Below, piece by piece: positions 4,965-6,208 of a DNA stretch of 6,208 nt (the first letter of the stretch is position 1; each line of letters starts with the position of its first letter). The stretch is from Bacteriovorax stolpii (GTDB lineage: Bacteria; Bdellovibrionota; Bacteriovoracia; Bacteriovoracales; Bacteriovoracaceae). Below the pieces are notes generated by a model. That model ran no database searches. It was given only the letters and a program-made list of their open reading frames with translations, and was not told the origin of the DNA. The stretch covers positions 1 through 6,208 of the forward strand of contig CAMAYW010000157.1 in the NCBI GenBank assembly GCA_945862475.1, given 5' to 3'. Made by a program: the position numbers and the translations under genes.

Positions 4965-5309
4965 GTGAAAATCACACCTCAGGCTAATGCCCTAAGTACC
5001 GCTCAAAAAACTAATCCTGTAAAACCATTTGAAGAGATTGCTGAAGGAATGGAATCCAACTTTACGTCGCATATGTTGGCGGAGATGAGAAAAACCATAC
5101 CTAAAGAGGAAGCCGACTCATCTGCCATGGAGTACTACAACTCACTGATGGATTACGAACGGGCGCAACTTATGGCAAAATCTGATAGTGGTCTAGGTGT
5201 AAAAAAAGTTATCCTAGATCAAATAGTGCCACAACATATGAAGCACTATCTTAAAAATGCGCATCTGGAAGTTCGTCAAGGAATGACGAAGGAGAATACA
5301 AATGAGTAG
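4965..5309 (+). CDS. flgJ: FlgJ-type rod-binding protein (no muramidase domain)
   Basis: This protein of about 114 residues corresponds to the N-terminal rod-binding half of FlgJ, which caps the growing rod in the periplasm. The family motif is visible as FEEIAEGMESNFTSHMLAEM (about residues 22-41 from the GTG) followed by RKTIPKEE and a helical LMDYERAQLMAKS with SGLGVKKVIL. The peptidoglycan hydrolase domain of enteric FlgJ is absent, as in many non-enteric bacteria, so a separate enzyme must open the wall. The start is uncertain: GTG at 4965 has AGGA 8 nt upstream and gives MKITPQA, whereas the in-frame ATG at 4956 adds three residues but has that AGGA overlapping it. The gene overlaps flgM by 8 nt. 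It follows its own putative promoter and leader, separate from the rod/ring block. Confidence 0.85.
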   Translation: MKITPQANALSTAQKTNPVKPFEEIAEGMESNFTSHMLAEMRKTIPKEEADSSAMEYYNSLMDYERAQLMAKSDSGLGVKKVILDQIVPQHMKHYLKNAHLEVRQGMTKENTNE

Positions 5310-5628
5310 CATCGACACACGTTCATCGTTTTTCCCACGTAATCGTGACGTAAAGTCAGAATCGACGAAAGGGGGCGGCAAAGTTGATGGGGTTCAGCGC
5401 AACTCAATGGAAAGAGCATCTGAAATATCTGAAAGAACTTCATCTGATGCAAAAGTAAACATCCCTGAGGGTGTAAAAGATTTTTCAAGAATTAAAAAGA
5501 CTGCCATGAGCGCTCCAGAGCCAGATAACTCTGAAAAAATCGCGCGCCTCAAAGCACAAATTGCTGCAGGTACTTACGAAGTTGATTACGATGCCCTCGC
5601 CGACAAGATTTTAACATCTGAGTACTAA
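5302..5628 (+). CDS. flgM: Anti-sigma-28 factor FlgM
   Basis: FlgM binds and holds the flagellar sigma factor FliA until the hook is complete and FlgM is exported. This 108-residue protein has the conserved C-terminal sigma-binding region: NSEKIARLKAQIAAGTYEVD at about 76-95, then YDALADKILTSEY to the end, with the typical G-x-Y-x-V/ID turn. The N-terminal half is Ser/Arg/Lys-rich and low in hydrophobics, consistent with the unfolded export-competent form known for FlgM. The ATG at 5302 has AAGGAG at 5289-5294 with 7-nt spacing and lies inside the last codons of flgJ (8-nt overlap). flgN follows after 10 nt. Its presence implies that a sigma-28 (FliA) exists elsewhere in the genome. No sigma-28 promoter is seen directly before it. 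Confidence 0.95.
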   Translation: MSSIDTRSSFFPRNRDVKSESTKGGGKVDGVQRNSMERASEISERTSSDAKVNIPEGVKDFSRIKKTAMSAPEPDNSEKIARLKAQIAAGTYEVDYDALADKILTSEY

Positions 5629-5638
5629 GAGGTCTCCA

Positions 5639-6142
5639 ATGCTTAATCGTCTAGACGAGAAAAGTTTATTTTATCAGCGTGCGATCAGCATCTGGGAAGA
5701 TTTTTGTCATCTTCATAAAAGTCTATATGACTTATCTTGTGATGAATATCTAACACTTCTTGAGAGTGATATTGATAAACTTGAAACAATCATTCCGTTA
5801 AAAGAAGAAATTATTTCTAAAATTTCAGATCTTGAAAATGAAAGATCTGAATTTATAGAGAAATTAAATTCAATCGCTCTTTTTTCAAACCAAATTGAGC
5901 GCTCAAGTGACCTGATTCAAGCCTTCTCTGAAATTGAACAACAAAATGGAATCGCTGCTTTAAAAAATTTAAACAGCCTTTTGATTGATATTATTCAAAA
6001 GCTACAAGATCAAAATAAAAAGAATCAGGTCTTTTTAAACAAGGCCATGATTTCCCTGCGTGAAGTTAAGCAAAGTTTTAGTGGTAAAAAGCAATACACA
6101 ACCTATGGGGCCGACGGACAGACACGTTCACTTCACAGGTAG
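5639..6142 (+). CDS. flgN: FlgN-family export chaperone for FlgK and FlgL
   Basis: FlgN is a cytoplasmic chaperone that protects the hook-associated proteins FlgK and FlgL and brings them to the export gate. The 167-residue product is almost entirely helical and charged. A helix with LESDIDKLETIIPLKEEIIS (about 41-60) and ISDLENERSEF (about 62-72) matches the FlgN pattern of an acidic helix followed by a K-E-x-I turn. The C-terminal helix QDQNKKNQVFLNKAMISLRE (about 123-142) leads to a YTTYGADG tail, also seen in FlgN relatives. Sequence conservation in this family is low, so position matters: it lies directly between flgM and flgK, the classic place. The ATG at 5639 has AAGAGG at 5627-5632 with 6-nt spacing, overlapping the flgM stop. 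Identification is good but rests partly on context. Confidence 0.88.
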   Translation: MLNRLDEKSLFYQRAISIWEDFCHLHKSLYDLSCDEYLTLLESDIDKLETIIPLKEEIISKISDLENERSEFIEKLNSIALFSNQIERSSDLIQAFSEIEQQNGIAALKNLNSLLIDIIQKLQDQNKKNQVFLNKAMISLREVKQSFSGKKQYTTYGADGQTRSLHR

Positions 6143-6154
6143 TACAGGAGACCT
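6137..6154 (+). promoter_or_regulatory. Small hairpin with ACAGGAG in the loop before flgK
   Basis: AGGT (6137-6140) and ACCT (6151-6154) can pair across a 10-nt loop that contains ACAGGAG, the flgK ribosome-binding site. A loop-presented GGA is the layout preferred by CsrA. The stem has only 4 bp, and any ribosome-binding site contains GGA, so this is weak on its own. Confidence 0.25.
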
Positions 6155-6157
6155 TGA

Positions 6158-6208
6158 TTGTCGACTGACTTACTGAATATTGGAAAATCTGGTTTATTTG
6201 CGGCGAAG
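6158..6208 (+). CDS. flgK: Flagellar hook-associated protein 1 FlgK, N-terminus (partial)
   Basis: The last 51 bases encode MSTDLLNIGKSGLFAAK, a clear match to the FlgK N-terminus (family pattern LLNIGxSGLxAA). FlgK forms the first hook-filament junction ring and is exported with the help of FlgN, encoded just upstream. The start is TTG at 6158: the codon before it in frame is TGA, AGGAG lies at 6146-6150 with 7-nt spacing, and no ATG or GTG is available before the conserved segment. The gene begins 15 nt after flgN and runs off the right edge, so nothing can be said about its full length. Confidence 0.92.
   Translation, partial: MSTDLLNIGKSGLFAAK

Noticed and set aside
1..6208. Mobile elements, CRISPR arrays, tRNA or rRNA genes, phage or defence genes
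   Set aside because: None is visible. The coding content is a continuous flagellar cluster plus xseB, with no transposase, integrase, regularly spaced repeats or RNA-gene signatures.

Overview
The window is a stretch of flagellar rod, ring and export genes from an AT-rich Gram-negative bacterium. FlgH (outer-membrane L-ring lipoprotein), FlgI (periplasmic P-ring) and FlgA (P-ring chaperone) require an outer membrane and a peptidoglycan layer. The order flgF-flgG-flgA-flgH-flgI-flgJ-flgM-flgN-flgK, a FlgJ reduced to its rod-binding domain, and the protein style resemble the deltaproteobacterial/Bdellovibrionota lineage (Bdellovibrio, Bacteriovorax, Halobacteriovorax). This placement is inferred from recalled family resemblance, not from a search.

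Left edge (1-374, minus strand): the first 30 codons of a membrane-anchored protein, possibly a class A penicillin-binding protein, begin at a TTG. Upstream of it is xseB, the small subunit of exonuclease VII. Positions 375-559 are a divergent intergenic region with candidate promoters for both directions, a perfect 13-bp inverted repeat split by 44 bp, and a small hairpin that pairs with the flgF ribosome-binding site.

Centre (560-4843, plus strand): flgF, flgG, flgA, flgH and flgI are tightly packed. flgG/flgA and flgA/flgH overlap by ATGA, and flgH/flgI are 1 nt apart. Together they encode the proximal and distal rod, the P-ring chaperone and the two outer rings. Positions 4844-4955 hold a G/C-run hairpin and a good extended -10 promoter, so a second transcription unit probably starts here.

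Right part (4956-6208, plus strand): a flgJ-type rod-binding protein, flgM (anti-sigma-28), flgN (chaperone for FlgK/FlgL), and the first 17 codons of flgK, which starts at TTG. The two blocks follow the usual assembly order: rod and rings first, then the sigma-28 checkpoint and hook-associated proteins.

No new system is visible; the gene content is that of a conventional flagellar cluster. The most interesting signals are non-coding. The leaders of flgF and flgJ share a related 23-nt element with a CATCAGGA core next to the start region. Together with a loop-presented AGGA before flgK, this suggests post-transcriptional control of the CsrA type. A paired 13-bp repeat also flanks a candidate flgF promoter. 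Protein-level oddities are a long charged linker in FlgH, a shortened C-terminal region and no cysteine in FlgI, and four cysteines in FlgA.
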